64,000 nucleotides of DNA, taken from Desulfuromonadaceae bacterium (GTDB lineage Bacteria; Desulfobacterota; Desulfuromonadia; Geobacterales; Pseudopelobacteraceae). Position 1 is the stretch's first letter, and each line of letters begins with the position of its first letter. The position numbers and the translations under genes are program-made. The stretch lies in the NCBI GenBank assembly GCA_028681335.1, contig JAQUIT010000005.1, forward strand, positions 62,001 to 126,000, in the 5' to 3' direction. The notes under the pieces were generated by a model that saw nothing but the letters and a program-made list of their open reading frames with translations, was not told the DNA's origin and did not search any database. This document shows positions 28,875 through 38,007 of the stretch, piece by piece.

Positions 28875-28918
28875 ACCTGCAGAGTCACGAAGTTTTTACA
28901 TTCCGTGACTCTGCAGGT
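28875..28918 (-). terminator. Hairpin after mreB
   Basis: A perfect 15-bp inverted repeat (28875-28889 with 28904-28918) surrounds 14 bases, just after the mreB stop. It shares the core GAGTCACG/CGTGACTC with the dispersed repeat at 33471. It may be both a terminator and a repeat-family member. Confidence 0.7.
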
Positions 28919-28923
28919 AAAAA

Positions 28924-29967
28924 TCAGGATGAAATAGCGACGCGGCGCAGCAGGTCGAGCTCATCAAGGATAAGCCCGGAGCCGAGACAGACGCAATCAA
29001 GTGGGTTTTCAGCAATGAGTACCGGTACTTTGGTAACTTCGCGCAGCAGCAGATCCAGATTGCGCAGCAGTGCGCCGCCACCGGCCAGGAAGATACCCTG
29101 ATCGACAATATCGGCTGCCAGTTCCGGCGGTGTTTTTTCCAGACAGATCCGCACGGTATCGACAATGGCGTTAACCGCTTCCTTGAGCGCTTCACGGATT
29201 TCGTCGGAATTTACCTTTATGGTTTTAGGGATACCTGAAACAAGGTCACGTCCCTTAACTTCCATCTCCAGGGTTTCCGGACCCGGATACGCTTCACCGA
29301 TCTCCATCTTGATCTTTTCAGCCCAACGCTCACCGATCTGCAGATTATATTTTTTGCGGATATACTGAACGATCGCCTCATCCATCTTGTCACCACCCAT
29401 ACGGGTTGACTGGGCATAGACGATTCCGGCCAGCGAGATAACGGCAACTTCGGTCGTACCACCACCGATATCAACGATCATATTTCCGGAGGCCTCGGTA
29501 ATAGGGAGACCGGCACCGATAGCGGCCGCCATCGGCTCTTCGATCAAATAAACCTCACGGGCTCCGGCTGATTCAGCCGATTCCTTGACCGCACGTTTTT
29601 CAACCTGGGTAATACCGGACGGCACGCAGATGACAATACGGGGACGAACGAGGGTTTTGCGGTTATGCACTTTATGAATGAAATAGCGCAACATCTCTTC
29701 GGTGATATCGAAGTCGGCGATGACGCCGTCCTTCATCGGACGGATGGCGGTAATGGAACCGGGGGTCCGGCCGAGCATCTGCTTCGCCTCCATGCCGACC
29801 TTAAGCACCTTCTGCTGGCCGTTAGGCATTTTTTGAACAGCAACGACCGATGGTTCACGTACCACGATCCCCTTCCCCTTCAGATAAACCAGGGTATTGG
29901 CAGTGCCAAGGTCGATGGCGAGATCGTTGGAGAACATTCCGAACAGATAATCAAACATTTTCAACAT
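28924..29967 (-). CDS. mreB: Rod shape-determining protein MreB
   Basis: MreB is the bacterial actin that guides lateral wall synthesis. The 347-residue protein has the actin-fold ATP motifs [35 protein letters not shown] and [15 protein letters not shown]. It starts with [13 protein letters not shown], an amphipathic membrane-binding segment. An AAAGGATC lies before the ATG. The usual mreC and mreD partners do not follow; instead a hairpin and the heptose operon do. Confidence 0.97.
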   Translation of the reverse strand: MLKMFDYLFGMFSNDLAIDLGTANTLVYLKGKGIVVREPSVVAVQKMPNGQQKVLKVGMEAKQMLGRTPGSITAIRPMKDGVIADFDITEEMLRYFIHKVHNRKTLVRPRIVICVPSGITQVEKRAVKESAESAGAREVYLIEEPMAAAIGAGLPITEASGNMIVDIGGGTTEVAVISLAGIVYAQSTRMGGDKMDEAIVQYIRKKYNLQIGERWAEKIKMEIGEAYPGPETLEMEVKGRDLVSGIPKTIKVNSDEIREALKEAVNAIVDTVRICLEKTPPELAADIVDQGIFLAGGGALLRNLDLLLREVTKVPVLIAENPLDCVCLGSGLILDELDLLRRVAISS

Positions 29968-30133
29968 TATTTGTGATCCTTTCAGTGATCATATCAAGTA
30001 TAAAACGGCTGAAAATAATAACAGAGTCGCAGCAGGTAATGCAAGGAAGAATATAAACAACCCTGGATGCCACCACCACAAGCCTCACAAATCAGTCGTG
30101 ATACCACCAGACGATCCGGCAGGCCCCGTTTTC

Positions 30134-30162
30134 TTGACATTCCGGCTTTATATCTGTAGTTT
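30134..30162 (+). promoter_or_regulatory. Candidate promoter of ileS-lspA
   Basis: TTGACA (30134-30139) is followed after 17 bases by TAGTTT (30157-30162), about 40 bases before the ileS ATG. The -35 is perfect and the -10 moderate. Confidence 0.55.
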
Positions 30163-30201
30163 AGTGCAGTTTTAACGAATCTGAAACGGAGACAGCATCC
30201 C

Positions 30202-32976
30202 ATGGAATATAAAGACACCCTCAACCTGCCGCAGACCGATTTCCCGATGAAGGCCAACCTGAATCAGCGCGAACCGGAAATGCTCGCAAAATGGGAACAG
30301 AACGGCCTCTACAGCAAACTTGAAGAAGCCGGCAAAGACAAACCTCTCTACGTCCTGCATGACGGCCCTCCCTATGCCAACGGGCATATCCACATCGGCC
30401 ATGCCCTCAATAAAACCCTCAAGGACATTCTGCTTAAAGTTAAACGCATGGAGGGCTTCAGAGCCCCCTACGTTCCCGGTTGGGACTGCCACGGCCTGCC
30501 GATCGAACTGCAGGTGGAGAAAAACCTCGGTTCAAAGAAAAACCAGATGAGCAAGTTGGAGATGCGCCGCGAATGCCGGAGCTACGCCGCCAAATTCGTC
30601 GACATCCAGAAAGAGGAATTCAAGCGTCTGGGAATCCTCGGCGACTGGGAAAAGCCCTACCTGACCATGAACTATGAGTACGAAGGGCTGACCGCAGCCG
30701 AGCTGGCCCGCTTTGCCCATAACGGGGGGCTGTATCGCGGACGCAAGCCGGTTCACTGGTGTTCGTCATGCGTCACGGCCCTGGCCGAGGCTGAGGTCGA
30801 GTATGCCGACCACACCTCACCATCCATCTTCGTCCGCTTCGCCATCCAGGACGACCTGTCTGCCGATATCCCGGCCCTGGCAGGCAAGCAGGCGTACGTC
30901 GTCATCTGGACGACCACCCCCTGGACGATCCCGGCCAACCTGGCTGTGGCTCTCCACCCGGAGTTTGATTATGTGGCGCTGGAAACCGAGAAGGGTATTC
31001 TGATCGTCGCGGAAGGGCTCAAGGATTCATTCCTGGCCGCCGTCGGCCTGACAGGGACGGTCATTGCAACATTCAAGGCGGGTGCACTGGAGCGCAAACG
31101 GTGCAAGCACCCCTTTTATGATCGCGATTCGATCATACTGCTGGGCGAACACGTGACACTGGAAGCCGGTACCGGCTGCGTCCACACCGCCCCGGGGCAC
31201 GGTCAGGAAGACTACGAACTGGCACTGAAAGAGGGGCTGGAAATTTACAATCCGGTCGATAACTACGGAAAATATCTCGCCAATGTCGAATTTTTCGGCG
31301 GTCAGCAGGTTTTCCCTGCCAACCAGAGTGTCATTGACAAACTGATCGAAGTTGAAGCACTGCTGCAAACATCTAAAATCAGCCACTCCTATCCGCACTG
31401 CTGGCGCTGCAAAAAACCGATCATCTTCCGCGCCACCGAGCAGTGGTTCATCAGCATGAAGGCCAATGATCTCCGCGACAAGGCACTGAAAGCTATCGAT
31501 CAGGTCCAGTGGATTCCAAAATGGGGGCGTGAACGAATCTACGGCATGATCGAGAATCGTCCCGACTGGTGCGTTTCCCGTCAACGCTCCTGGGGTGTGC
31601 CGATCACCGCCTTTTCCTGTACCGCCTGCGGCGAATACATCGCCGACGGCACGCTCATGGACCACGTCGCGGAAATCTTCAAAAAGGAAAGCTCCGATGT
31701 CTGGTTTGACTGGAGCGCTGAAAAGCTGCTTCCTGCCGGAACCGTCTGCCCCAAATGCGGCTCGGCGGCCCTTGACAAGGAAAACGACATTCTGGACGTC
31801 TGGTTCGACTCCGGCGTTTCACACGCCGCCGTTCTGGAACCCCATGCCATCCTGCAGTCACCGGCTGACATGTATCTGGAGGGAAGCGATCAGCATCGCG
31901 GCTGGTTCCATTCATCCCTGCTGGAAAGCGTCGGCACCCGTGGAGTCGCACCATACAAAAACGTGCTGACCCACGGCTTCGTGCTGGACGGCCAGGGACG
32001 CAAGATGAGCAAATCCGTGGGCAACGTCGTGGCCCCCGAAGATGTCATCAAGAAGTTCGGCGCCGATGTGTTGCGCCTCTGGGTCGCCGCGATGGACTAT
32101 CAGGACGACACGCGCATATCCCAGGAGATCCTGACCAGGGTTGCGGAAGCGTACCGCCGCATCAGGAACACCTGCCGCTACATTCTCGGCAACCTCAACG
32201 GCTTTGATCCGGCAACACAATCGGTGCCGTTTGCAGAGATGCCGGAGATTGACCGCTGGGCACTGCACCAACTTGAAATACTGAAAGAACGGGTTTTGAC
32301 CGCCTATCAGGAGATGGAGTTCCATGTCATCTACCAGGAGGTTAACGGTTTCTGTACAACCGAGATGAGCTCGTTCTATCTGGACATCCTCAAAGACCGT
32401 ATGTACACGAGCAGGGGCGATTCCCTGGAGCGCCTCAGTGCTCAGACCGTCATGTATCGGATTCTTGATACGCTGGTACGGCTTCTCGCCCCGGTGCTTT
32501 CTTTTACAGCCGATGAGGTCTGGCAGTTCATGCCGGGACAGCGCGAAGAGAGTGTCCATCTGGCAGAGTTCCCCACCCTTAACCCGGAGTGGAAGGACGA
32601 CACCCTGACAGCCCGCTGGGAACGGATCATAAAAGTGCGGGCGGATGTTTCGAAAGCGCTGGAACTGGCCCGTGTTGCCAAGACCATCGGTCACTCTCTG
32701 GATGCAGCCGTAGCAATCGCCGCTCCTCCCGAGCTCTTCGCATTTTTGCAGGATTACGCCACAGAGTTGAACAGCATCTTCATTGTCTCCAAGGCGACCC
32801 TGGCGGTTGACCTTGTCGGTGAATACTGGACATCGGAAAACATTGAGGGGCTGAAGATCCAGGTTACGGCGGCACCAGGCGTAAAATGTGAGCGCTGCTG
32901 GTATTACAGTGAAGAGCTGGGCACGAACGCCGCGCACCCGACCATCTGCCCCAAATGCACGCAGGCTGTCATATGA
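30202..32976 (+). CDS. ileS: Isoleucyl-tRNA synthetase
   Basis: The enzyme charges tRNA-Ile and edits mischarged valine. The 924-residue protein has the class I signatures GHIHIGH at 61-67 and KMSKS at about 601-605. The editing domain between them includes VIWTTTPWTIPANLAVALHP. The C-terminal zinc finger is complete with paired cysteines (CERCW and CPKCTQ). This is the usual bacterial type with a C-terminal zinc site. Its stop overlaps the lspA start by four bases, a widely conserved pairing. Confidence 0.97.
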   Translation: MEYKDTLNLPQTDFPMKANLNQREPEMLAKWEQNGLYSKLEEAGKDKPLYVLHDGPPYANGHIHIGHALNKTLKDILLKVKRMEGFRAPYVPGWDCHGLPIELQVEKNLGSKKNQMSKLEMRRECRSYAAKFVDIQKEEFKRLGILGDWEKPYLTMNYEYEGLTAAELARFAHNGGLYRGRKPVHWCSSCVTALAEAEVEYADHTSPSIFVRFAIQDDLSADIPALAGKQAYVVIWTTTPWTIPANLAVALHPEFDYVALETEKGILIVAEGLKDSFLAAVGLTGTVIATFKAGALERKRCKHPFYDRDSIILLGEHVTLEAGTGCVHTAPGHGQEDYELALKEGLEIYNPVDNYGKYLANVEFFGGQQVFPANQSVIDKLIEVEALLQTSKISHSYPHCWRCKKPIIFRATEQWFISMKANDLRDKALKAIDQVQWIPKWGRERIYGMIENRPDWCVSRQRSWGVPITAFSCTACGEYIADGTLMDHVAEIFKKESSDVWFDWSAEKLLPAGTVCPKCGSAALDKENDILDVWFDSGVSHAAVLEPHAILQSPADMYLEGSDQHRGWFHSSLLESVGTRGVAPYKNVLTHGFVLDGQGRKMSKSVGNVVAPEDVIKKFGADVLRLWVAAMDYQDDTRISQEILTRVAEAYRRIRNTCRYILGNLNGFDPATQSVPFAEMPEIDRWALHQLEILKERVLTAYQEMEFHVIYQEVNGFCTTEMSSFYLDILKDRMYTSRGDSLERLSAQTVMYRILDTLVRLLAPVLSFTADEVWQFMPGQREESVHLAEFPTLNPEWKDDTLTARWERIIKVRADVSKALELARVAKTIGHSLDAAVAIAAPPELFAFLQDYATELNSIFIVSKATLAVDLVGEYWTSENIEGLKIQVTAAPGVKCERCWYYSEELGTNAAHPTICPKCTQAVI

Positions 32977-33455
32977 AACCCTGGTCACTTTTCTCACTAT
33001 TCGCCATTGTTGGCATAATCATCGACCAGGGCACCAAGATCGCAATCGATCGCAGCATGCAGCTATTCGACTCGGTGCAGATCATTGAAAATTTCTTCAA
33101 TATCACCTACGTCAGGAACAGGGGGGCAGCTTTCAGCTTCCTCTCCGACGCCTCGTGGCGACTGCCGTTTTTTATCATTATATCAATAATAGCGGCGGTT
33201 GTTATTCTGGTCGCCTTTCGCAAATTGCGTAACGACCAGCGGTTGGCGCACATATCCCTGGCGATGATTTTTTCCGGTGCAGTCGGCAACCTGATTGACC
33301 GGGTCCGCCTGGGAGAAGTGATTGACTTCCTCGACGTCCATTGGTACCGGCATCACTGGCCGGCTTTCAATGTAGCTGACTCATTGATCTGCGTCGGGGT
33401 TATTCTCCTGGCGATTGACATGATGTTAGAGGAAAAACGACTGAAGAGGGGTTGA
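32973..33455 (+). CDS. lspA: Lipoprotein signal peptidase (signal peptidase II)
   Basis: LspA cleaves the signal peptide from prolipoproteins in the inner membrane. The protein has about 160 residues and four membrane helices. The two catalytic aspartates are in GNLIDRVRLGEVIDF and FNVADSLICVG, and the family motif VRNRGAAFSFL is intact. The start at 32973 overlaps the ileS stop as ATGA. The two isomerases and the multicopper oxidase in this window are predicted lipoproteins and would be its substrates. Confidence 0.96.
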   Translation: MKPWSLFSLFAIVGIIIDQGTKIAIDRSMQLFDSVQIIENFFNITYVRNRGAAFSFLSDASWRLPFFIIISIIAAVVILVAFRKLRNDQRLAHISLAMIFSGAVGNLIDRVRLGEVIDFLDVHWYRHHWPAFNVADSLICVGVILLAIDMMLEEKRLKRG

Positions 33456-33470
33456 AACGAACCAAACGTT

Positions 33471-33572
33471 TACCACGGAGTCACAGGACATACGTGAGTT
33501 CAGTTACGGCATAAACAGGTTATATTTATAGTTTTTTTGTAGCGTGCCTGCTTTGACTGTGACTCTGTGGTA
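33471..33572. repeat. Dispersed inverted repeat after lspA
   Basis: Arms TACCACGGAGTCACAG (33471-33486) and CTGTGACTCTGTGGTA (33557-33572) pair with a single mismatch around an AT-rich 70-base centre containing a T7 run. It lies between convergent lspA and amidohydrolase genes. Its arm core is shared with the repeat at 19236-19298. Confidence 0.7.
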
Positions 33573-33584
33573 AGGATTATACCG

Positions 33585-34856
33585 TTACGACAAAACCTTC
33601 TGATTGCCGGTGTAGCATGTCCCACCGACAAAAACCTCCTGAAGATGGCCCTCCCGCATAACCCGTTCCAGCAACAACTCTTCACCACCGGAGCATCCTC
33701 CAACCACCTGAAAATCCGCCCGTTTGCCAACCTCCAGCGAACCGCAGGCTGCCGAGATACCCAGAGCCGCGGCACCACCGGTCGTAACCATCCTGAGTAC
33801 ATCCTCCTCCGCAAGGTCATCCGGAAAGGTTGCCAGGGCAAAACGCAGTTCATCCCAGAGCGAGAGCGAGTTATTACTGGCCAGCGAATCAGTGCCGAGT
33901 GCCAACGGTATGCCGAACTTCCTGAAAAGGTGGACCGGAGCGCGGCCGACATCGAGAATTTCATTACTGCGGGGACAGAGGGCGATATGAGTACCGCGTG
34001 ACTTGATAATGCGCGCATCGGCAACGGAAACATGGACACAATGAACCGCTACCGTGGTCGGTGTCAGCAGCCCATAGCGGTCAAGCAGTTCAGTGGAACT
34101 GCAACGGGCAGGCTTACCGAGAAAACGTTCCCAGCCGACAAACGGGTAGAAGGATGAGGCAAAATCGCCACTGCAGTCAAAGATAAAGTCACCCTCCGCA
34201 GCGGACTCGGAGAGATGGATCGATAACGGCAGAGCATTTGCCGCGGAAGCGGCCCTGATCGTAGCCAAGTGTTCTTGCGCAATCGTGTAGGGAGAGTGTG
34301 GTGAGAGGCCGGCTGCCAGCACCTCCGCCTCGCACTGCGCTGCCGCAGCCGTTGCCGCGGCAAGCTTTCCGGCAAAATGCCCACTCTCCTGCCCAAGCAA
34401 CTCGAAGTAGAGACGGCCGGCAAGAGGGGATTGGTGGTAATACCCCGCCAGCGCCGGGTTGGTGACAATCTCGCCAAGTGCAGTTGTGCCGGACTCAAGA
34501 CACATCCGTATCCCCTCCATGACAGAGGGGGGATAATCGGCAACGGTAAGACCGCGACTGATCTTGATCAACTGAATGATCCAGTCGGTAAAGCGACGGG
34601 GGTCATAATCGACCGTCGAGCGAAGCTTCCAGGAGGGGAAGTGCGTTAATTCAAGGTGGGTATGGGCGTTGACAAATCCGGGAAGCAGGACCGAACCTGG
34701 ATAATCAAGCACCGGCGCAGCGTGTTTACTGCGCAGCGAAGCAAGAGTGCCGGTTTCGGCGAGAAGACCATCACGAACAAGCAAGGCCCCGCCGGCTACC
34801 GGCGGGGCGTCAGCATTAATGAGCCATGATGCGGCATAGATGGTCTGTTCAGCCAT
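33585..34856 (-). CDS. Metal-dependent amidohydrolase (possible aminodeoxyfutalosine deaminase)
   Basis: The 423-residue protein is an amidohydrolase-superfamily TIM barrel of the cytosine deaminase/chlorohydrolase group. Metal ligands are visible: HTHLE after the first strand, HLSE, HCVHV and the GTDSLASN aspartate. Such enzymes deaminate purine-like or aminated ring substrates. In bacteria using the futalosine route to menaquinone, a close relative is aminodeoxyfutalosine deaminase, which would suit an anaerobic respirer, but no mqn gene is in the window. It is 30 bases downstream of lon. Superfamily sure, substrate inferred. Confidence 0.8.
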   Translation of the reverse strand: MAEQTIYAASWLINADAPPVAGGALLVRDGLLAETGTLASLRSKHAAPVLDYPGSVLLPGFVNAHTHLELTHFPSWKLRSTVDYDPRRFTDWIIQLIKISRGLTVADYPPSVMEGIRMCLESGTTALGEIVTNPALAGYYHQSPLAGRLYFELLGQESGHFAGKLAAATAAAAQCEAEVLAAGLSPHSPYTIAQEHLATIRAASAANALPLSIHLSESAAEGDFIFDCSGDFASSFYPFVGWERFLGKPARCSSTELLDRYGLLTPTTVAVHCVHVSVADARIIKSRGTHIALCPRSNEILDVGRAPVHLFRKFGIPLALGTDSLASNNSLSLWDELRFALATFPDDLAEEDVLRMVTTGGAAALGISAACGSLEVGKRADFQVVGGCSGGEELLLERVMREGHLQEVFVGGTCYTGNQKVLS

Positions 34857-34886
34857 GAGTCTCCCCCCGACGAACCAACGGTTAAG

Positions 34887-37352
34887 CTACCCTCGTGCTG
34901 CGCCCGTTTTCCCCTTGGCACGCGCAGGCGCTTTGGCGGCAAGCGCTGTCGCAGCGGTTTTTTTGGACATTTTACCGGCTGTGGCTGCAGGTGGCGGATA
35001 CTTCTCCAGAGCAAGTTTGAGAGCATCTTCAACCTCAGAAACCGCTACAATTTTCACTTTTTTCAGAATTTCAGGCGGAATATCCTCAAGGTCCTTTTTG
35101 TTCTGTTCCGGAATAATAACAAGCCGCATCCTCGATCTGACGGCAGCCAGGATTTTTTCCTTAAGACCGCCAATCGGGAGCACTTTGCCACGCAGCGTCA
35201 CTTCGCCGGTCATGGCAACATCCTTCTTGACCGGGATATGGCACAGGATCGATACCAGCGCCACCGTCATTGCAACACCGGCTGAGGGGCCGTCCTTCGG
35301 AATGGCACCGGCAGGGACATGGACGTGAATCTCATTGTCCTGAAAAATTTCCGGCTTAAGATGCAGAGCCGCTGCATGAGCACGGATGTAGGAATGAGCC
35401 GCCTGCACCGACTCCTTCATCACGTCACCCAGCTGGCCGGTCAACGTTAGTGCCGTTTTACCCGGCATCAAGCTGGCTTCGATGTGGAGGATCTCGCCGC
35501 CTACCGGCGTCCAGGCAAGACCGTTAACGACACCGACCTCGTCCTTCTCCAGATCTTCCTCGCGAATATACTTTGCAACCCCCAGATAGGTGTGCAGGCT
35601 CTTGGCGGACACTTTTACCGTACGTTGATTCCCCTCCGCCACTTTGCGGGCCACCTTGCGGCAGACCTTGCCGATTTCCCGCTCCAGATTACGCAGACCG
35701 GCTTCACGGGTATATTTGGAGATAATCTCCATTATCGATTCATCGTCGAAGCTGATGTGCTTGGGCTTAAGTCCATTTTCCTTGGTCTGGCGCGGCACCA
35801 GATAGCGCTTTGCAATCTCCAGTTTCTCTTCTTCAGTGTAACCGGCCAGGTTGATGACCTCCATACGGTCACGCAGTGCTGACGGAATAGGATCCATCTG
35901 GTTGGCGGTTGCCACAAACATGACGTTGGAGAGATCAAAGGGCTGGTTGATATAATGATCAGAGAACGAATGATTCTGTTCCGGGTCAAGTACTTCAAGG
36001 AGTGCCGACGAAGGGTCTCCCTTGTAGTCGTAGCCAAGCTTATCCAGCTCGTCCAGCATGAAGACCGGGTTATTGGCACCGGCCTGCTTCAAACCCTGCA
36101 GGATACGTCCCGGCAGAGCACCTATATAGGTGCGGCGATGACCGCGTATTTCAGCTTCATCCCGTACGCCCCCGAGTGAGATCCGTACGAACTTGCGGTT
36201 CATCGCCCGGGCGATGGACTTGCCCAGTGAGGTCTTGCCGACGCCCGGAGGACCGACGAAACAGAGGATCGGCCCCTTCATCTTCTTCTTCAGCTTACGC
36301 ACCGCCAGAAACTCGAGGATGCGCTCCTTGATCTTCTCAAGATAAAAGTGGTCATCATCGAGGATCTTCTTGGCCCGCACAATATCAAGACTGTCACGGG
36401 TGGATTTGCTCCAGGGGAGTTCGACCATCCAGTCGAGATACGTCCTGACGATGCTGGCTTCACCGCCATCGGGGTGCATATTTTCCAGACGCCCCAACTG
36501 CTTGAGCGCCTCTTTCTGCACCGCTTCAGGCATCTTGGCAGCCTCAATCGCTTTTCTGATTTCGGCCAACTCCTCCTTACCTTCGTTTTCCCCCAGTTCA
36601 CTCTGGATAGCCTTCATCTGCTCGCGCAGGTAATACTCCTTGTGATTTTTGCCCATCTCCTCGCGCGCCGCGTTCTGAATTTTGGCCTGTACACTCAGGA
36701 GTTCCACCTCGCGGTTAAGAAACTCGTTAACTTTTGTCAAACGAACGATCGGATCGTTTATTTCCAGAAGAATCTGGGCATCTGCAACCTTCAAACCGAG
36801 ATTGCTGGAAACGAGATCTGCCATGCTGCCAGGGTCCTGAATATTCTCGAGAATGACCATCACTTCGGGAGAAATCTGCTTGCCAAAGTCAATAACTTTG
36901 GTCAACTGTTCGCGGACCGTACGTATCAGCGCTTCAGTTTCCAGTGATATATCCACAACCGCAGTATCGTGCTGCCGCTCAACCCGGACTGTGTAAAACG
37001 GCTTGTCAGTGACATACTCGGTAATACGCGCCTTGGCGAGACCCTGGACAAGTATCTTGACGCGGCCGTCCGGCAGTTTGAGCATCCGCATGATCATGGC
37101 GACCGTACCGACCTCGTAGATTTTATCGGCAGGCGGGTCCTCATCACCAACATCATGCTGCGTTGCCAACAAAATCATCCGGTCACCGGCCAGGGCGCTA
37201 TCGACAGCCTTCACGGACATTTCCCGCCCCACAAAAAGCGGTATGATCATAAACGGGTAGACGACCACGTCCCGAATAGGCAGCAACGGCAACACATCCG
37301 GTATTTTCAAATCTTCCGCAGCTTGCTCGATATCATTCTCTATCTCTATCAA
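34887..37352 (-). CDS. lon: ATP-dependent protease Lon
   Basis: Lon degrades misfolded and regulatory proteins. The 821-residue protein has the N-terminal LON domain, an AAA+ module (FVGPPGVGKTSLGKSIARAM, PVFMLDELDKLG) and the serine-lysine protease domain (PKDGPSAGVAMTVAL with catalytic serine; GLKEKILAA with catalytic lysine). The tail is an alanine- and lysine-rich extension. The start codon is TTG, supported by AAAGGAG seven bases upstream; it lies one base after the stop of hsp20, so the pair is one transcript. Confidence 0.96.
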   Translation of the reverse strand: MIEIENDIEQAAEDLKIPDVLPLLPIRDVVVYPFMIIPLFVGREMSVKAVDSALAGDRMILLATQHDVGDEDPPADKIYEVGTVAMIMRMLKLPDGRVKILVQGLAKARITEYVTDKPFYTVRVERQHDTAVVDISLETEALIRTVREQLTKVIDFGKQISPEVMVILENIQDPGSMADLVSSNLGLKVADAQILLEINDPIVRLTKVNEFLNREVELLSVQAKIQNAAREEMGKNHKEYYLREQMKAIQSELGENEGKEELAEIRKAIEAAKMPEAVQKEALKQLGRLENMHPDGGEASIVRTYLDWMVELPWSKSTRDSLDIVRAKKILDDDHFYLEKIKERILEFLAVRKLKKKMKGPILCFVGPPGVGKTSLGKSIARAMNRKFVRISLGGVRDEAEIRGHRRTYIGALPGRILQGLKQAGANNPVFMLDELDKLGYDYKGDPSSALLEVLDPEQNHSFSDHYINQPFDLSNVMFVATANQMDPIPSALRDRMEVINLAGYTEEEKLEIAKRYLVPRQTKENGLKPKHISFDDESIMEIISKYTREAGLRNLEREIGKVCRKVARKVAEGNQRTVKVSAKSLHTYLGVAKYIREEDLEKDEVGVVNGLAWTPVGGEILHIEASLMPGKTALTLTGQLGDVMKESVQAAHSYIRAHAAALHLKPEIFQDNEIHVHVPAGAIPKDGPSAGVAMTVALVSILCHIPVKKDVAMTGEVTLRGKVLPIGGLKEKILAAVRSRMRLVIIPEQNKKDLEDIPPEILKKVKIVAVSEVEDALKLALEKYPPPAATAGKMSKKTAATALAAKAPARAKGKTGAARG

Positions 37353-37353
37353 T

Positions 37354-37782
37354 TTACAACTCCTTTATTGGGACCAGCCGTTCGCAGCTTTTCGGACAAA
37401 TCACCCGCAACACCCCACGGCGGTACTCCGCCCTGATCAAACCGGGATCTACATTGCCCGGGATATGCACCGCGTGATGAAAGCGGCCATGGCTCCGTTC
37501 CACACATATAAATTTTCCTTCGTTTTTTTCCCTCGGCTTGCGGGCATCCAAGATCAGCGTCAAACCGCTGACCTTCAGAGATATACCTTCCATAGAGAAA
37601 CCCGGCAGATCAAACTCGACAACGATGTCGTGACAGGTCTCGTACACATCCATCAGCGGACGGGTCTCATTTTCTTCAAACAGAGCCTGCTGCTCAAGAG
37701 CATGCAGAAGGTTGCGCATTTCACCGACATACCGGTCAAACATATCCTGAGTAAACGGCTTACCGCCTGAAAATCGTGGCAT
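37354..37782 (-). CDS. Small heat shock protein Hsp20
   Basis: This 142-residue alpha-crystallin-type chaperone holds unfolding proteins. The central domain runs from VYETCHDIVVEFDLPGFSMEGISLKV to IPGNVDPGLIRAEYRRGVLRVICPK. The N-terminal arm is short and the C-terminal IXI-like motif is weak. It is directly upstream of lon (TAA, one base, TTG), coupling a holding chaperone to a protease. It has its own heat-shock-like promoter. Confidence 0.93.
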   Translation of the reverse strand: MPRFSGGKPFTQDMFDRYVGEMRNLLHALEQQALFEENETRPLMDVYETCHDIVVEFDLPGFSMEGISLKVSGLTLILDARKPREKNEGKFICVERSHGRFHHAVHIPGNVDPGLIRAEYRRGVLRVICPKSCERLVPIKEL

Positions 37783-37832
37783 ACGAGCACCTGCAAATGA
37801 GGTAATGTACTGAAAGTATCCGAATTAGTGCG

Positions 37833-37863
37833 AAGGTAATCATTCACTCAGGCAAAGTCAAGG
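37833..37863 (-). promoter_or_regulatory. Promoter of hsp20-lon
   Basis: On the minus strand CCTTGAC (37863-37857), 17 bases, then TTACCTT (37839-37833). This is base-for-base the same core as the hrcA promoter, about 50 bases before the hsp20 ATG. No CIRCE is present here. Confidence 0.65.
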
Positions 37864-37930
37864 CAGTCATTCTGCAGAGGCTGTTTTCACTGAGGGATTT
37901 TCAGTTTCCAGGCGGATAAAAAATTAGAAT

Positions 37931-37959
37931 TTGACTTTAACCATACTATGCAATAAATA
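37931..37959 (+). promoter_or_regulatory. Weak candidate promoter of speA
   Basis: TTGACT (37931-37936), 17 bases, then TAAATA (37954-37959), about 50 bases before speA. The -10 is a poor match, so this is only a candidate in an AT-rich stretch. Confidence 0.3.
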
Positions 37960-38007
37960 GGTTTGTTTATTTTGTTTGCGACTAAGCCGTAACATGGGGA
38001 GCAGTTC

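Noticed and set aside
30002-30201. Possible T-box or other leader riboswitch before ileS
   Set aside because: No T-box core sequence or long leader is visible; a simple promoter fits the short distance to the start codon.
31912-32997. 361-codon minus-strand frame opposite ileS
   Set aside because: Antisense shadow in a GC-rich coding region; ileS is complete across it.
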